Shown: positions 1 to 7,168 of the stretch, in pieces
How the letters are laid out: each line of letters opens with the position of its first letter
Position numbering within the stretch: the first letter of the stretch is position 1
Assembly (NCBI GenBank): GCA_009837685.1
Contig: VXTA01000256.1
Coordinates: 1 to 9,348, forward strand
From: Chloroflexota bacterium
Lineage (GTDB): Bacteria > Chloroflexota > Dehalococcoidia > Lucifugimonadales > Lucifugimonadaceae
Direction of reading: 5' to 3'
DNA length: 9,348 nucleotides
Translations under genes and position numbers: made by a program
Notes under the pieces: generated by a model
What the model was told of the DNA's origin: nothing
Seen by the model: the letters and a program-made list of their open reading frames with translations, nothing else
Databases searched by the model: none

Positions 1-879
1 ATCGTGCACCGTGAAGCCTTTCGTCTCTTGGAAGAACCCGATGTTTATACGGATCATGCCGTAACCCGCCATCTTCAGTAACACGCCCGCAAGCATCACA
101 CTTACGGCAGTAGGCGCGTCGGTGTGCGCATCTGGCAACCAGTTGTGCAATGGCCAAACAGGTAACTTCACGGCAAACGCAACGAGGAAAAACGCGAATA
201 TCAACGATGCGGGAGCTATTAGATCAACGCCTGCTATCTGGTCCGCGATGCCCACGATCCCAAGCTCCGGTACCGGAACCATCGTCAGCGTGTCCACCGC
301 ACCAGTCAGATAGACGGCAAAGATCCCTACGAACATGAAAGCCCCACCTGCGAGGGTGTAGAGCACGAACTTCATCGCCGAGTAGCGCGGACGTCCCGAA
401 CCCCAAAGCGATATCAGCATGAACATGGGAATCACTTCGAACTCGAAGAAAACGAAGAACAGCAGAAGATCGAGACTTACGAACACTCCCATAACCGCCG
501 TTTCCAACAGCAGCAACCAGATGAAGTATTCAGAAACCCGCAGTTCGATGTTGCGAGACGCGAACGCCGCCGCCATGCCCAGCAGGCCTGTCAATAGAAC
601 CAACGGTGCACTCAATCCGTCCACGCCCAAGAGGTATGAGGACTTTATCGTCTCGGCAGACAGCCAACTGAGATGATCAATGAACTGCACCCCGCCCGCG
701 TCGCGGTCGTACGCCAAGAACACGACCAGCGTCAAAACTAAAGTCACGACCGTGCTGAGGATGGCAAACCAACGAATGATCCGATCCTCAAGATGCAACG
801 GCCTGACGAGCAGGATGACCAGACCCGCAAGCGCGGGCAGGAACACTGTCAGCGTTAATATGCCGTTGAATTCGCTCAT
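1..879 (-). CDS. nuoM: NADH-quinone oxidoreductase subunit M (NuoM), N-terminal part, cut by window edge
   Basis: Antiporter-like membrane subunit of complex I that helps pump protons while quinone is reduced in the peripheral arm. I translated the reverse strand from the ATG at 879-877: 293 codons stay open to position 1, so the C-terminal part is outside the window. The family's key charged residues are present: Glu146 in FFEFEVIPMF (the TM5 glutamate, E. coli Glu144), Lys238 in AVKLPVWPLHNWLPDAHT (TM7 lysine, E. coli Lys234) and Lys269 in AGVLLKMAGYG (E. coli Lys265). The N-terminus is hydrophobic, as usual. The start lies 21 nt after the nuoL stop with only a weak Shine-Dalgarno, so expression probably depends on read-through from nuoL. 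The LPDAHTDAPTAVSVMLAG stretch separates it from NuoL and NuoN and from Mrp antiporters. Identity is secure; only the missing half is unknown. Confidence 0.96.
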   Translation of the reverse strand, partial: MSEFNGILTLTVFLPALAGLVILLVRPLHLEDRIIRWFAILSTVVTLVLTLVVFLAYDRDAGGVQFIDHLSWLSAETIKSSYLLGVDGLSAPLVLLTGLLGMAAAFASRNIELRVSEYFIWLLLLETAVMGVFVSLDLLLFFVFFEFEVIPMFMLISLWGSGRPRYSAMKFVLYTLAGGAFMFVGIFAVYLTGAVDTLTMVPVPELGIVGIADQIAGVDLIAPASLIFAFFLVAFAVKLPVWPLHNWLPDAHTDAPTAVSVMLAGVLLKMAGYGMIRINIGFFQETKGFTVHD

Positions 880-900
880 CGTCTACTCGTCATACGTCGA

Positions 901-2922
901 CTACTGCGCCACCACCACGAAGATCGCTATTGCCAAGATCAGTCCAACCAGAGAAACGATGCCGTAGGTCTGGACCTGCCCGTCCTGCACCTTCGCCAAC
1001 GCCCGACCAGCACGATCCGTCCAGCGATACAACTGCACGTTCACATTGTCTAAACCAGATGTGTCCAGCCTGTCGACGAGATTCGCGAAGTAGCTGTAGA
1101 ACAGCTTGGACACGATCAAATCCTCGTACAACTCGTCGAAGTAATACTTTCGCGTGAGTAAAGTGCGAATCGGCTGGGTTATCCGAATGAAGCCTTCAAG
1201 AACCGCGACGCGTTTAATCCAAGCAAGGTAGATCCCGAGCACTGCCAAGATCGTCGACACGGTAGCGATAATGACATCGAATTCAGGTTCTGACCCAGCC
1301 TTGATCTGCGCGTCGTGATCCTGAAATACACCGGTGTTCCGTTCGACAACAAAGGTCGAAAACGCATGTTTGTGAACAACGCCCAAATCGATCACCGGAT
1401 TCGCGAAGAAACCGATGACGATCGCGAGAAAGGCGAGAATGCCAATCGGCACAATCATCGTCTTAGGAGATTCGCCAAGATGGACGTGTTCTAATCCCTC
1501 AGGAGCTTCTCCACCGGCAGCTTCGATATCCTCTCGTTCCTTGTCGCCGCCTCCACGGAACTCTCCGTGGAACGTCTTGAACACCGCGCGGAACGTATAG
1601 AACGCCGTCATAAACGCTGCGATCAAACCCATTGCCAGTGCGAATGTGCCGATCGACGTCTCAGCATGGAATGCGTGAGCGAGGATCTCATCCTTCGACC
1701 AGAATCCGGACAACGGAATGATCCCAGCCAACGACAAGCTCGCGATCACCATCGACCAGTATGTAACCTTCATGTGGTTCTTTAGGCCGCCGAGGTAGTT
1801 CATATTGAACGTCCCACCGGCATGGTGCACTGAACCTGCGGCGAGGAATAAGCACGCCTTAAAGAACGCGTGAGTGAACAGATGGAACACCGCTGCGCCA
1901 TAAGCGCCGATACCGAGCGCGAACATCATGTACCCGAGTTGGCTAACCGTCGAGTACGCCAAAACCCGCTTGATGTCGTCCGCCACCAGAGCCATCGTCG
2001 CCGCAAACACCGCTGTGATCGCTCCGATAAGCGTCACTAAGAACATGATGTCGCTGTGCTCGAACAGCGGGAAGAATCTCGCCACCAGAAAAACACCAGC
2101 AGTAACCATCGTCGCAGAGTGGATCAACGCCGATACCGACGTCGGACCCTCCATCGCGTCCGGCAGCCACGAATGGAACGGGAACTGCGCCGACTTGCCG
2201 ATGGCACCGAGCAGGAACCCAAGGGCGATCCAAGATGCGACTGACACCCCCATCATCCCGCCCGAGATCGCCCCGTACATCGCTTCTATATCGAGCCACG
2301 ACGGATCAACCGAGTAGAGATACAAGATCGCCAGCAGGAAGCCAAAGTCGCCGAAGCGCGTCATCAGGAACGCCTTCTTCGCTGCGGCAGCGGCGGATGG
2401 GCGGTTCAACCAGAAGCCGATGAGCAGATAAGACGAGATGCCGACCAGTTCCCAGAAAACGAATAGTTGGATGACGTTCCGCGCCGTCACCAGTCCGAGC
2501 ATCGATGCCGTGAACAACGCCATGTACGAGAAATACCGCGTATACCCGTCATCACCGTGCATGTACCCGATGCCGTAGACCTGCACGAGGAAGCTGACAC
2601 CACTGACAACTACCAACATGATCGCCGTCAACTGATCAAGCATGATGCCGAACGTGATGTCTACGCCGGCGACCGCGATCCAGCTGTGCATCTCGAACTG
2701 CTGCGCGCCGTCCGAAACTACCTTGATCAACGCCAGTAAGGACAAGACGAAAGAGGCGCCAACCGCCAACACCGTCAACCAACCCGCCAAATCCGACTTC
2801 TTGCCGGTCAAACGATAAGGACCTACTACCACCTCCGGAATCCATCGCAACACGATGCCATTAAAGACAAACGCGGCAGCAGGCAGCAGGATAATCAGCC
2901 AGATTGTCAGTTCTGATGCCAA
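901..2922 (-). CDS. nuoL: NADH-quinone oxidoreductase subunit L (NuoL)
   Basis: Distal antiporter-like subunit of complex I, a multi-spanning membrane protein of 673 residues, normal for the family. Visible hallmarks are Glu158 in FVFWELVGISSYLLIGFW, Lys243 in GAIGKSAQFPFHSWLPDAM, His351 and Lys355 in THAFFKACLF and Lys410 in GFWSKDEI, which together make up the proton path. A polar loop at about 455-485 is followed by two more membrane segments. The motif RKYYFDELYED (591-601) leads into the long lateral helix, and a last membrane segment lies at about 653-672. The start is TTG at 2922-2920. It is the only plausible one, because an in-frame TAA (stop of the preceding small gene) lies 12 nt upstream and the next in-frame GTG would cut into the first membrane segment. 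No good ribosome binding site precedes it, which suggests coupling to the upstream gene. Confidence 0.97.
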   Translation of the reverse strand: MASELTIWLIILLPAAAFVFNGIVLRWIPEVVVGPYRLTGKKSDLAGWLTVLAVGASFVLSLLALIKVVSDGAQQFEMHSWIAVAGVDITFGIMLDQLTAIMLVVVSGVSFLVQVYGIGYMHGDDGYTRYFSYMALFTASMLGLVTARNVIQLFVFWELVGISSYLLIGFWLNRPSAAAAAKKAFLMTRFGDFGFLLAILYLYSVDPSWLDIEAMYGAISGGMMGVSVASWIALGFLLGAIGKSAQFPFHSWLPDAMEGPTSVSALIHSATMVTAGVFLVARFFPLFEHSDIMFLVTLIGAITAVFAATMALVADDIKRVLAYSTVSQLGYMMFALGIGAYGAAVFHLFTHAFFKACLFLAAGSVHHAGGTFNMNYLGGLKNHMKVTYWSMVIASLSLAGIIPLSGFWSKDEILAHAFHAETSIGTFALAMGLIAAFMTAFYTFRAVFKTFHGEFRGGGDKEREDIEAAGGEAPEGLEHVHLGESPKTMIVPIGILAFLAIVIGFFANPVIDLGVVHKHAFSTFVVERNTGVFQDHDAQIKAGSEPEFDVIIATVSTILAVLGIYLAWIKRVAVLEGFIRITQPIRTLLTRKYYFDELYEDLIVSKLFYSYFANLVDRLDTSGLDNVNVQLYRWTDRAGRALAKVQDGQVQTYGIVSLVGLILAIAIFVVVAQ

Positions 2923-2934
2923 AGCGAAATCAGC

Positions 2935-3129
2935 TTAGAGCTTCCTGATGATCTCATCAGCCACGTGTTCCCTGCCCTTGGGAACCATGACCATGAACGG
3001 CACGTCTTCAGCCCAATCCAAGATGTCACCGACTGGCAGTATCTTGGCTGGCAAACCCTCGCCGTCGAGCAAATTCTTCCAGCTCTCGGCGACCTTCAAA
3101 GTTTGAGTCCTCTTGTATTCGACCCACAT
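2935..3129 (-). CDS. Small protein between nuoK and nuoL, resembles DUF2007 (putative signal-transducing) family
   Basis: A 64-residue soluble protein with no membrane segment or signal peptide, embedded in the complex I operon. The ATG at 3129-3127 comes 2 nt after the nuoK stop and its TAA lies 12 nt before the nuoL start, so it must be co-transcribed with both. The pattern is a strand (VEYKRT), a helix carrying AESWKNLLDGEGLPAKIL, a middle strand and loop, then FMVMVPKGREHVADEIIRKL. The sequence '-LL-GEG-PA-I-' followed by '-V-VP----VA-EII--L' looks like the small ferredoxin-like or ACT-like fold of DUF2007 proteins, which often carry a regulatory or unknown role. This assignment rests on pattern alone. 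There are no cysteines, so it does not bind an Fe-S cluster through Cys. It could be an accessory, assembly or regulatory factor for the complex. That it is a real gene is well supported by its tight packing; its function is unknown. Confidence 0.8.
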   Translation of the reverse strand: MWVEYKRTQTLKVAESWKNLLDGEGLPAKILPVGDILDWAEDVPFMVMVPKGREHVADEIIRKL

Positions 3130-3131
3130 CT

Positions 3132-3485
3132 TCAGTTCTTCATCCCCGACGCATCAGTTATCTCTACCGACTGCTTCGCCCGATAGAACGCGAACACCAG
3201 CGCCAACGCCAAGGCGGTCTCCGCCGCGGCGATAGAAATCACGAACACAGCGAACGCATGCCCGGTTAAAGACGCCCTGACCGCGCTCTCGGTGATGTCG
3301 CCGCTAGCCCCTACAAGTGCTGCAGGCACAGTGAACCTCGAAAACCCTATCGCAGCAACCAAAACGCCGTTGAACATCAACTCCAGCGACATGATGACAG
3401 CTATGATGTTGCGTCGCGCCAAGACTCCGAAGAGCCCAATAGAGAACAGCGCGCCAGCGACGACCAGGACGATCTCAAGCGTCAT
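3132..3485 (-). CDS. nuoK: NADH-quinone oxidoreductase subunit K (NuoK)
   Basis: Small three-helix membrane subunit of complex I (MrpC-like), part of the proton path between NuoH and NuoN. It has 117 residues, against about 100 in E. coli. Key residues are the cytoplasmic Arg24-Arg25 pair after TM1, Glu35 in MSLELMFNG (TM2, E. coli Glu36) and Glu89 in SIAAAETALALA (TM3, E. coli Glu72). The spacing between the two glutamates is 54 residues instead of 36, so the loop between TM2 and TM3 carries about 18 extra residues (around 50-72). By the family topology this loop faces the outside. The ATG overlaps the nuoJ stop as ATGA, and a GGGAGGA ribosome binding site sits about 9 nt upstream. The C-terminal tail after TM3 is short and polar. 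Confidence 0.96.
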   Translation of the reverse strand: MTLEIVLVVAGALFSIGLFGVLARRNIIAVIMSLELMFNGVLVAAIGFSRFTVPAALVGASGDITESAVRASLTGHAFAVFVISIAAAETALALALVFAFYRAKQSVEITDASGMKN

Positions 3486-4120
3486 GCCGCGTCGTCCTCC
3501 CGTCTACCGCGAATGACAATCAGCGCACCAATCAAAGCCGCGATCAACAACAACCCAAGCGTTTCAAAAGGCAGGATCAATTCGCGTATCAGAAACGGCC
3601 CAATGTGCGACGACCCGTCTACCAGTGCACCGCCACGCGCCTCCTCGGCACCCGCATCAACCGCGCGAATCACCGCATCGTCAGAGTCGGATGACATTAC
3701 CTCATACCGCCCAGCTAGACCAGCGACGGCATCTGGATCGGTGACATCGTCAATCGCCGTCCAATCGGTGTTGTACGCCACAAATATGACCGATGCGAGC
3801 AGCAACACCGCCGCAATCGCCGACACCAATCGGTTCTGCGACAACGTTCCCGCGTTCGCAAGATCACCGATAAACATCACCGCAAACGCGATCAGAATCG
3901 AGATCGCACCAACATAAACGAGAACCTGCACAACTCCGATGAACTCGGCGTTCAAGATGAAGTAGATCGCTGCCACGCCAACAAATGACATCGCCAACGC
4001 TACAACGGCCCGCACGAGGTCGCGCTGCGTCACGACTATGATCGCCGACGCGATTGTCAAAGCCGATGCGACGTAGAATGCGATCGTCGCAAAGATGCCC
4101 GAATCGAAAGCCCCGCTCAT
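3482..4120 (-). CDS. nuoJ: NADH-quinone oxidoreductase subunit J (NuoJ)
   Basis: Five-helix membrane subunit of complex I. Its TM3 carries the conserved hinge that opens and closes the water path beside the quinone cavity. From the chosen start it has 212 residues. TM3 is visible as EFIGVVQVLVYVGAISILIA (59-78, conserved Tyr69), and TM5 as ETLGLLLIAALIGALIVI (186-203). Between TM4 and TM5 lies a long acidic loop (about 117-175; 13 Asp/Glu and 3 Arg), clearly longer than the roughly 20-residue E. coli loop. I chose the ATG at 4120-4118: it overlaps the nuoI stop as ATGA and has GAGGAG just upstream. An in-frame TTG 15 nt earlier (4135) is the less likely alternative. The 3' end overlaps nuoK by 4 nt. 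Confidence 0.95.
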   Translation of the reverse strand: MSGAFDSGIFATIAFYVASALTIASAIIVVTQRDLVRAVVALAMSFVGVAAIYFILNAEFIGVVQVLVYVGAISILIAFAVMFIGDLANAGTLSQNRLVSAIAAVLLLASVIFVAYNTDWTAIDDVTDPDAVAGLAGRYEVMSSDSDDAVIRAVDAGAEEARGGALVDGSSHIGPFLIRELILPFETLGLLLIAALIGALIVIRGRREDDAA

Positions 4121-4785
4121 CGCTCCTCGACCCAACGTTCGTCCAGCGTCTCATCGCTCGGCTTCTCGTGTCGACCAACTTTGTAGTGATCGTCTTCGGC
4201 ACCATCGCGGAACGGATCGTAGTCGCGCTCCTCGAACTGCGGCCTGAACCATGAACTTGGTTCCTTTAACGCCTGGCGCAACTCGTCGACCGGTATCACC
4301 AACGCATCACGCTCGTACTTGCTCCGTTCGAAATGGCTTCCCATATGCAGCGCGTCGTACGGACATGCCTCGACACACAAACCGCAGAACATGCATCGCC
4401 CGATATCGATGTCGAATACATCGATCGCGTAGCTCTCACCCTCCTGAACATCGAAACCGCCAGGGCTTGTAACAATCTCAATAATGCCCAACGGGCAATA
4501 CTTCGCACACGAAGCGCAACCCGTGCATCGATCCTCGTACCAAGTGAACTCATTGCCGCGGAAACGCCGATTCTGTGGGATGTTGACTGGAACCGAGTAC
4601 ATACTCATCGCTGCCTTGGCGGCGGTCACAGGTTGGGTCGCCACCAAACCGATGGGCGACTTGCCCTCTTCCTTCGCAGCGCCCACGATGCCAACCTTCC
4701 GGTCCGGATATTGGATCGTGAATGGTGCCTTAAGCGCGTTCCTCAGCGTCACGCGCATCGCCTTCAATAAACCGAGGCCGATCAT
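4117..4785 (-). CDS. nuoI: NADH-quinone oxidoreductase subunit I (NuoI), 2x[4Fe-4S] ferredoxin-type
   Basis: Peripheral-arm Fe-S subunit (222 residues) that passes electrons to cluster N2 in NuoB. Two complete ferredoxin motifs are seen: CTGCASCAKYCP (Cys87, 90, 93, 97) and CMFCGLCVEACP (Cys131, 134, 137, 141), expected to hold clusters N6a and N6b. The family's N-terminal amphipathic helix is followed by FTIQYPDRK, and RFRGNEF precedes the first cluster. About 35-40 extra residues (around 30-66) separate TIQYP from RFRG, where relatives usually have about 10. After the second cluster an uncommonly long, charged tail (about 175-222; 16 acidic, 8 basic residues) extends past the usual end. The ATG overlaps the nuoH stop as ATGA and has a perfect AGGAGG. 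In this operon NuoI would be the outermost Fe-S subunit, as no nuoG is encoded here. Confidence 0.97.
   Translation of the reverse strand: MIGLGLLKAMRVTLRNALKAPFTIQYPDRKVGIVGAAKEEGKSPIGLVATQPVTAAKAAMSMYSVPVNIPQNRRFRGNEFTWYEDRCTGCASCAKYCPLGIIEIVTSPGGFDVQEGESYAIDVFDIDIGRCMFCGLCVEACPYDALHMGSHFERSKYERDALVIPVDELRQALKEPSSWFRPQFEERDYDPFRDGAEDDHYKVGRHEKPSDETLDERWVEER
4123..4128 (-). promoter_or_regulatory. Ribosome binding site of nuoJ (GAGGAG)
   Basis: GAGGAG on the minus strand, lying inside the last codons of nuoI and 2 nt before the ATG; the GAGG core is 4 nt away. It fixes the nuoJ start at 4120 instead of the in-frame TTG at 4135. It is also the reason for the ATGA overlap design. Confidence 0.6.
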
Positions 4786-6053
4786 CGCGTCGCACCTCCT
4801 GTATAAGCAACTTCATCCGGCAACTCGTCCGTGGCCACCGGATACGAGGGTCGGTCTTCCCGAGGCGCGGGCGCCGTGTAATCCCCAGGTCGCAGCAACT
4901 TGCTGACAGCCCATATCGAGATGAAGAACACGACCCAGTTAATCGCCGACATTATCAGCAACTCTGTGACGCTCGGTTCTGGCCAGATGGCTATCAAGAT
5001 CGCCGTCACGAAGATGTTGATTAACGTGAGCTCGAACAGTCCCTTCCAAGCAAGAGCGAGTATCTGGTCAACCCTCAGTCGCGGCCACGAGAACCGCATC
5101 CACATAATGAACAGCAATACGAGCACCGTCTTACCCGCAAACCAGATCTGCGACGGTATCGGCTCCCATCCGCGCCATCCCCCAAGGAACAACGTCACGA
5201 TGAGCATCGACGCCACGATAGTCGCCAAGAACTCCGCCAAGAAGAAGATACCGAACTTCATGCTGCTGTAGTCGTTGAGATATCCAGCCGCAAGCTCCGA
5301 TTCAGCCTCGATCAAGTCAAATGGCGTGCGACTCGTCTCCGCCTGTGCCGCCAGCAGGAACACGAAGAGTCCGAGCGGTTGCACAAGTATGAACGGGATG
5401 TCCTGAGCATCAACGATCGCGCCTAACGACATCGACCCGGCAAGCATCAACACACCGATCAGCGAGAGCGCCATCGGTATCTCGTAGCTGATCAGCATCG
5501 CGACCGAACGCATCCCAGCGAATATCGCAATCCTGTTCCCTGAAGCCCACGACGCCAAAACTACGGATATCCCGGACATCGACGTGATCGCGATCACGAA
5601 CAATATCCCGACATTCAGATCCACCACGAACGTCCCGACCCCGAACGGTATCACCGACAACACCATCAATACCGGGAACACCATGAGTATCGGCGCCAGA
5701 TTAAAAAGCCAACGATCCGCCTCATCCGGCACGATGTCCTCTTTAAAGAGAGTCTTGATCGCGTCGGCAACCGATGTCAGCGTGCCGAACGGTCCCCACC
5801 GGTTCGGCCCGGTGCGGTTCTGAATGCGACCAAGTATGCGCCGTTCGCCCCAGATGTATACGATCACCGCGCCCAGTCCGGCGTTGATGACGATGTTGAT
5901 GATGATGAACGCCGTCAGCGCGAACGCGAGCCACTCCAAACCGGATGGCAGAATCGCCATATCGTAGCCACGAGCCGCGCAGTCATCACTGCCGCTCGCC
6001 AAGTAGCAGTAGATGTTGCGGAAGAGAGAGTTGTCCAAGAACGGCGAGTTCAA
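4782..6053 (-). CDS. nuoH: NADH-quinone oxidoreductase subunit H (NuoH)
   Basis: Membrane subunit that forms the quinone chamber with NuoB and NuoD and starts the proton path. Conserved stretches are WGERRILGRIQNRTGPNRWG (68-87), the loop TLFKEDIVPDEADRW (101-115) and the acidic quinone-loop motif AETSRTPFDLIEAESELAAG (238-257). At 423 residues it is longer than the usual 320-365. There is a 31-residue N-terminal extension with Cys16 and Cys25. After the core there is an extra hydrophobic segment (about 364-386) and a proline-rich polar tail. The start is TTG at 6053-6051, overlapping the nuoD stop as TTGA and preceded by GAGGTGG at good distance. The alternative ATG at 5960 gives the usual N-terminus but has no ribosome binding site. 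Identity is certain; the start is likely but not certain. Confidence 0.97.
   Translation of the reverse strand: MNSPFLDNSLFRNIYCYLASGSDDCAARGYDMAILPSGLEWLAFALTAFIIINIVINAGLGAVIVYIWGERRILGRIQNRTGPNRWGPFGTLTSVADAIKTLFKEDIVPDEADRWLFNLAPILMVFPVLMVLSVIPFGVGTFVVDLNVGILFVIAITSMSGISVVLASWASGNRIAIFAGMRSVAMLISYEIPMALSLIGVLMLAGSMSLGAIVDAQDIPFILVQPLGLFVFLLAAQAETSRTPFDLIEAESELAAGYLNDYSSMKFGIFFLAEFLATIVASMLIVTLFLGGWRGWEPIPSQIWFAGKTVLVLLFIMWMRFSWPRLRVDQILALAWKGLFELTLINIFVTAILIAIWPEPSVTELLIMSAINWVVFFISIWAVSKLLRPGDYTAPAPREDRPSYPVATDELPDEVAYTGGATR
4795..4800 (-). promoter_or_regulatory. Ribosome binding site of nuoI (AGGAGG)
   Basis: A perfect AGGAGG in the last codons of nuoH, 9 nt before the nuoI ATG. It is the strongest site in the operon and supports full translation of nuoI even without re-initiation. 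Confidence 0.75.
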
Positions 6054-7168
6054 CGGTCCACCTCGCCCATATTGATGTCCACACTGCCGAAGCTTACGAA
6101 CATGTCTGCCAGTAATTCGCCAACAAGCATCTCGCGCAGCAACGTCAAGTTGATCAGCGACGGCGCTCGGACGTGACAGCGATACGGCGAAATGGACCCG
6201 TCGCTCACCAGATAGAACCCGAGCTCGCCCTTCGAGTGCTCAATCGCTGCGTAGGCATCCCCAATCGGAGGACGCAACAGCCAAGGTACATCGTCGTGTT
6301 CCGGACGGACCGGTCCGGGCTCGATGAGCTTCTCGCACTGCCTGATGATCTTGATGCTCTCGCGCATCTCCTGCACCCGTACCCAGTACCTTGCGAAATT
6401 ATCGCCAGCCGTGTGCAACGGACGCTCGAATGTCACCTGATCGTAGTAGTCATAAGGATCACGATGCCGCAGATCCCAGTCGACACCAGCGGCGCGCAGC
6501 ATCGGACCCGTTATCGACGCATCCAGCATCTGCTCAGGTGTCAAGACCGACACACCCTTAGTGCGCGAGAAGATGATGTCGTTGTCAGTCAACAGGTCGT
6601 CCAGATCATCGATCCGCGGTGGCAATTCGTCTAGCACCGCGTTCATTGCCGGCCAGAACTCCGCGGGCGCATCCATGAACACACCACCAGGGCGCAGATA
6701 CGAGTTTGTGATCCGCGCGCCGCATAGCATCTCGAACAGATCGAGGATCTTCTCCCGCTCGCGCATCGTGTAGATAAGCGGAGTGCCCCAAGCGCCGAGA
6801 TCCTGGATCAAGAATCCAACCGCGACAAGATGGCTTGCAATACGCTGCAACTCCGATGCAATCATCCGCAACCAAACACCTCGGGGCGCAGGTTCCACAT
6901 TTCCCAGTTTCTCGACCGCCAACATGTACGCCTGGTTGTTCAGCATCGATCCGACATAGTCCATGCGATCCGTCAGCGTGACCACCTGCACATACGTGCG
7001 CTCCTCGGCGAGCTTCTCCGATCCGCGATGGAGATACCCGAAGATCGGCTCGACGTCGATGATCTCTTCGCCATCGAAGGTCACACGCATCCTGAACACG
7101 CCGTGAGTAGACGGGTGTTGCGGGCCAAGATTGACCGTAATCGGCTCTGTGCGGACCTGCGTCGTCAC
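6050..7168 (-). CDS. nuoD: NADH-quinone oxidoreductase subunit D (NuoD, 49 kDa-type)
   Basis: Large peripheral-arm subunit lining the quinone-binding pocket (372 residues). The signature GPQHPSTHGVFR (15-26) includes His22, and NNQAYMLAVEKLG includes Tyr81; they correspond to the quinone-head ligands His38 and Tyr87 of Thermus Nqo4. FGYLHRGSEKLAEE (43-56) and the C-terminal FGSVDINMGEVDR are also typical. The two CxxC nickel-ligand motifs of the related [NiFe]-hydrogenase large subunits are absent, so this is a quinone reductase and not a hydrogenase. The start is GTG at 7168-7166, overlapping the nuoC stop as GTGA, with no strong Shine-Dalgarno; it is probably coupled to nuoC translation. 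NuoC and NuoD are separate, not fused as in E. coli. Downstream it runs directly into nuoH with no room for nuoE, nuoF or nuoG. Confidence 0.98.
   Translation of the reverse strand: MTTQVRTEPITVNLGPQHPSTHGVFRMRVTFDGEEIIDVEPIFGYLHRGSEKLAEERTYVQVVTLTDRMDYVGSMLNNQAYMLAVEKLGNVEPAPRGVWLRMIASELQRIASHLVAVGFLIQDLGAWGTPLIYTMREREKILDLFEMLCGARITNSYLRPGGVFMDAPAEFWPAMNAVLDELPPRIDDLDDLLTDNDIIFSRTKGVSVLTPEQMLDASITGPMLRAAGVDWDLRHRDPYDYYDQVTFERPLHTAGDNFARYWVRVQEMRESIKIIRQCEKLIEPGPVRPEHDDVPWLLRPPIGDAYAAIEHSKGELGFYLVSDGSISPYRCHVRAPSLINLTLLREMLVGELLADMFVSFGSVDINMGEVDR
6058..6064 (-). promoter_or_regulatory. Ribosome binding site of nuoH (GAGGTGG)
   Basis: GAGGTGG within the final codons of nuoD, four bases before the TTG start at 6053 and with its GAGG core seven bases away. 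It supports use of the TTG start and therefore the 31-residue N-terminal extension of NuoH. Confidence 0.6.

Noticed and set aside
1928..2317. Plus-strand open frame of 129 codons opposite nuoL
   Set aside because: It is antisense to a fully conserved NuoL coding region; its composition follows from codon bias on the other strand.
4333..4770. Plus-strand open frames of 140-145 codons opposite nuoI
   Set aside because: They overlap each other and are antisense to the ferredoxin motifs of NuoI. No promoter, ribosome binding site or family signature was seen.
6050..7168. Possible membrane-bound [NiFe]-hydrogenase instead of complex I
   Set aside because: The NuoD-type subunit lacks both CxxC nickel-ligand motifs and ends in the GEVDR tail typical of complex I; the neighbours include NuoA, NuoJ and NuoK of complex I type.
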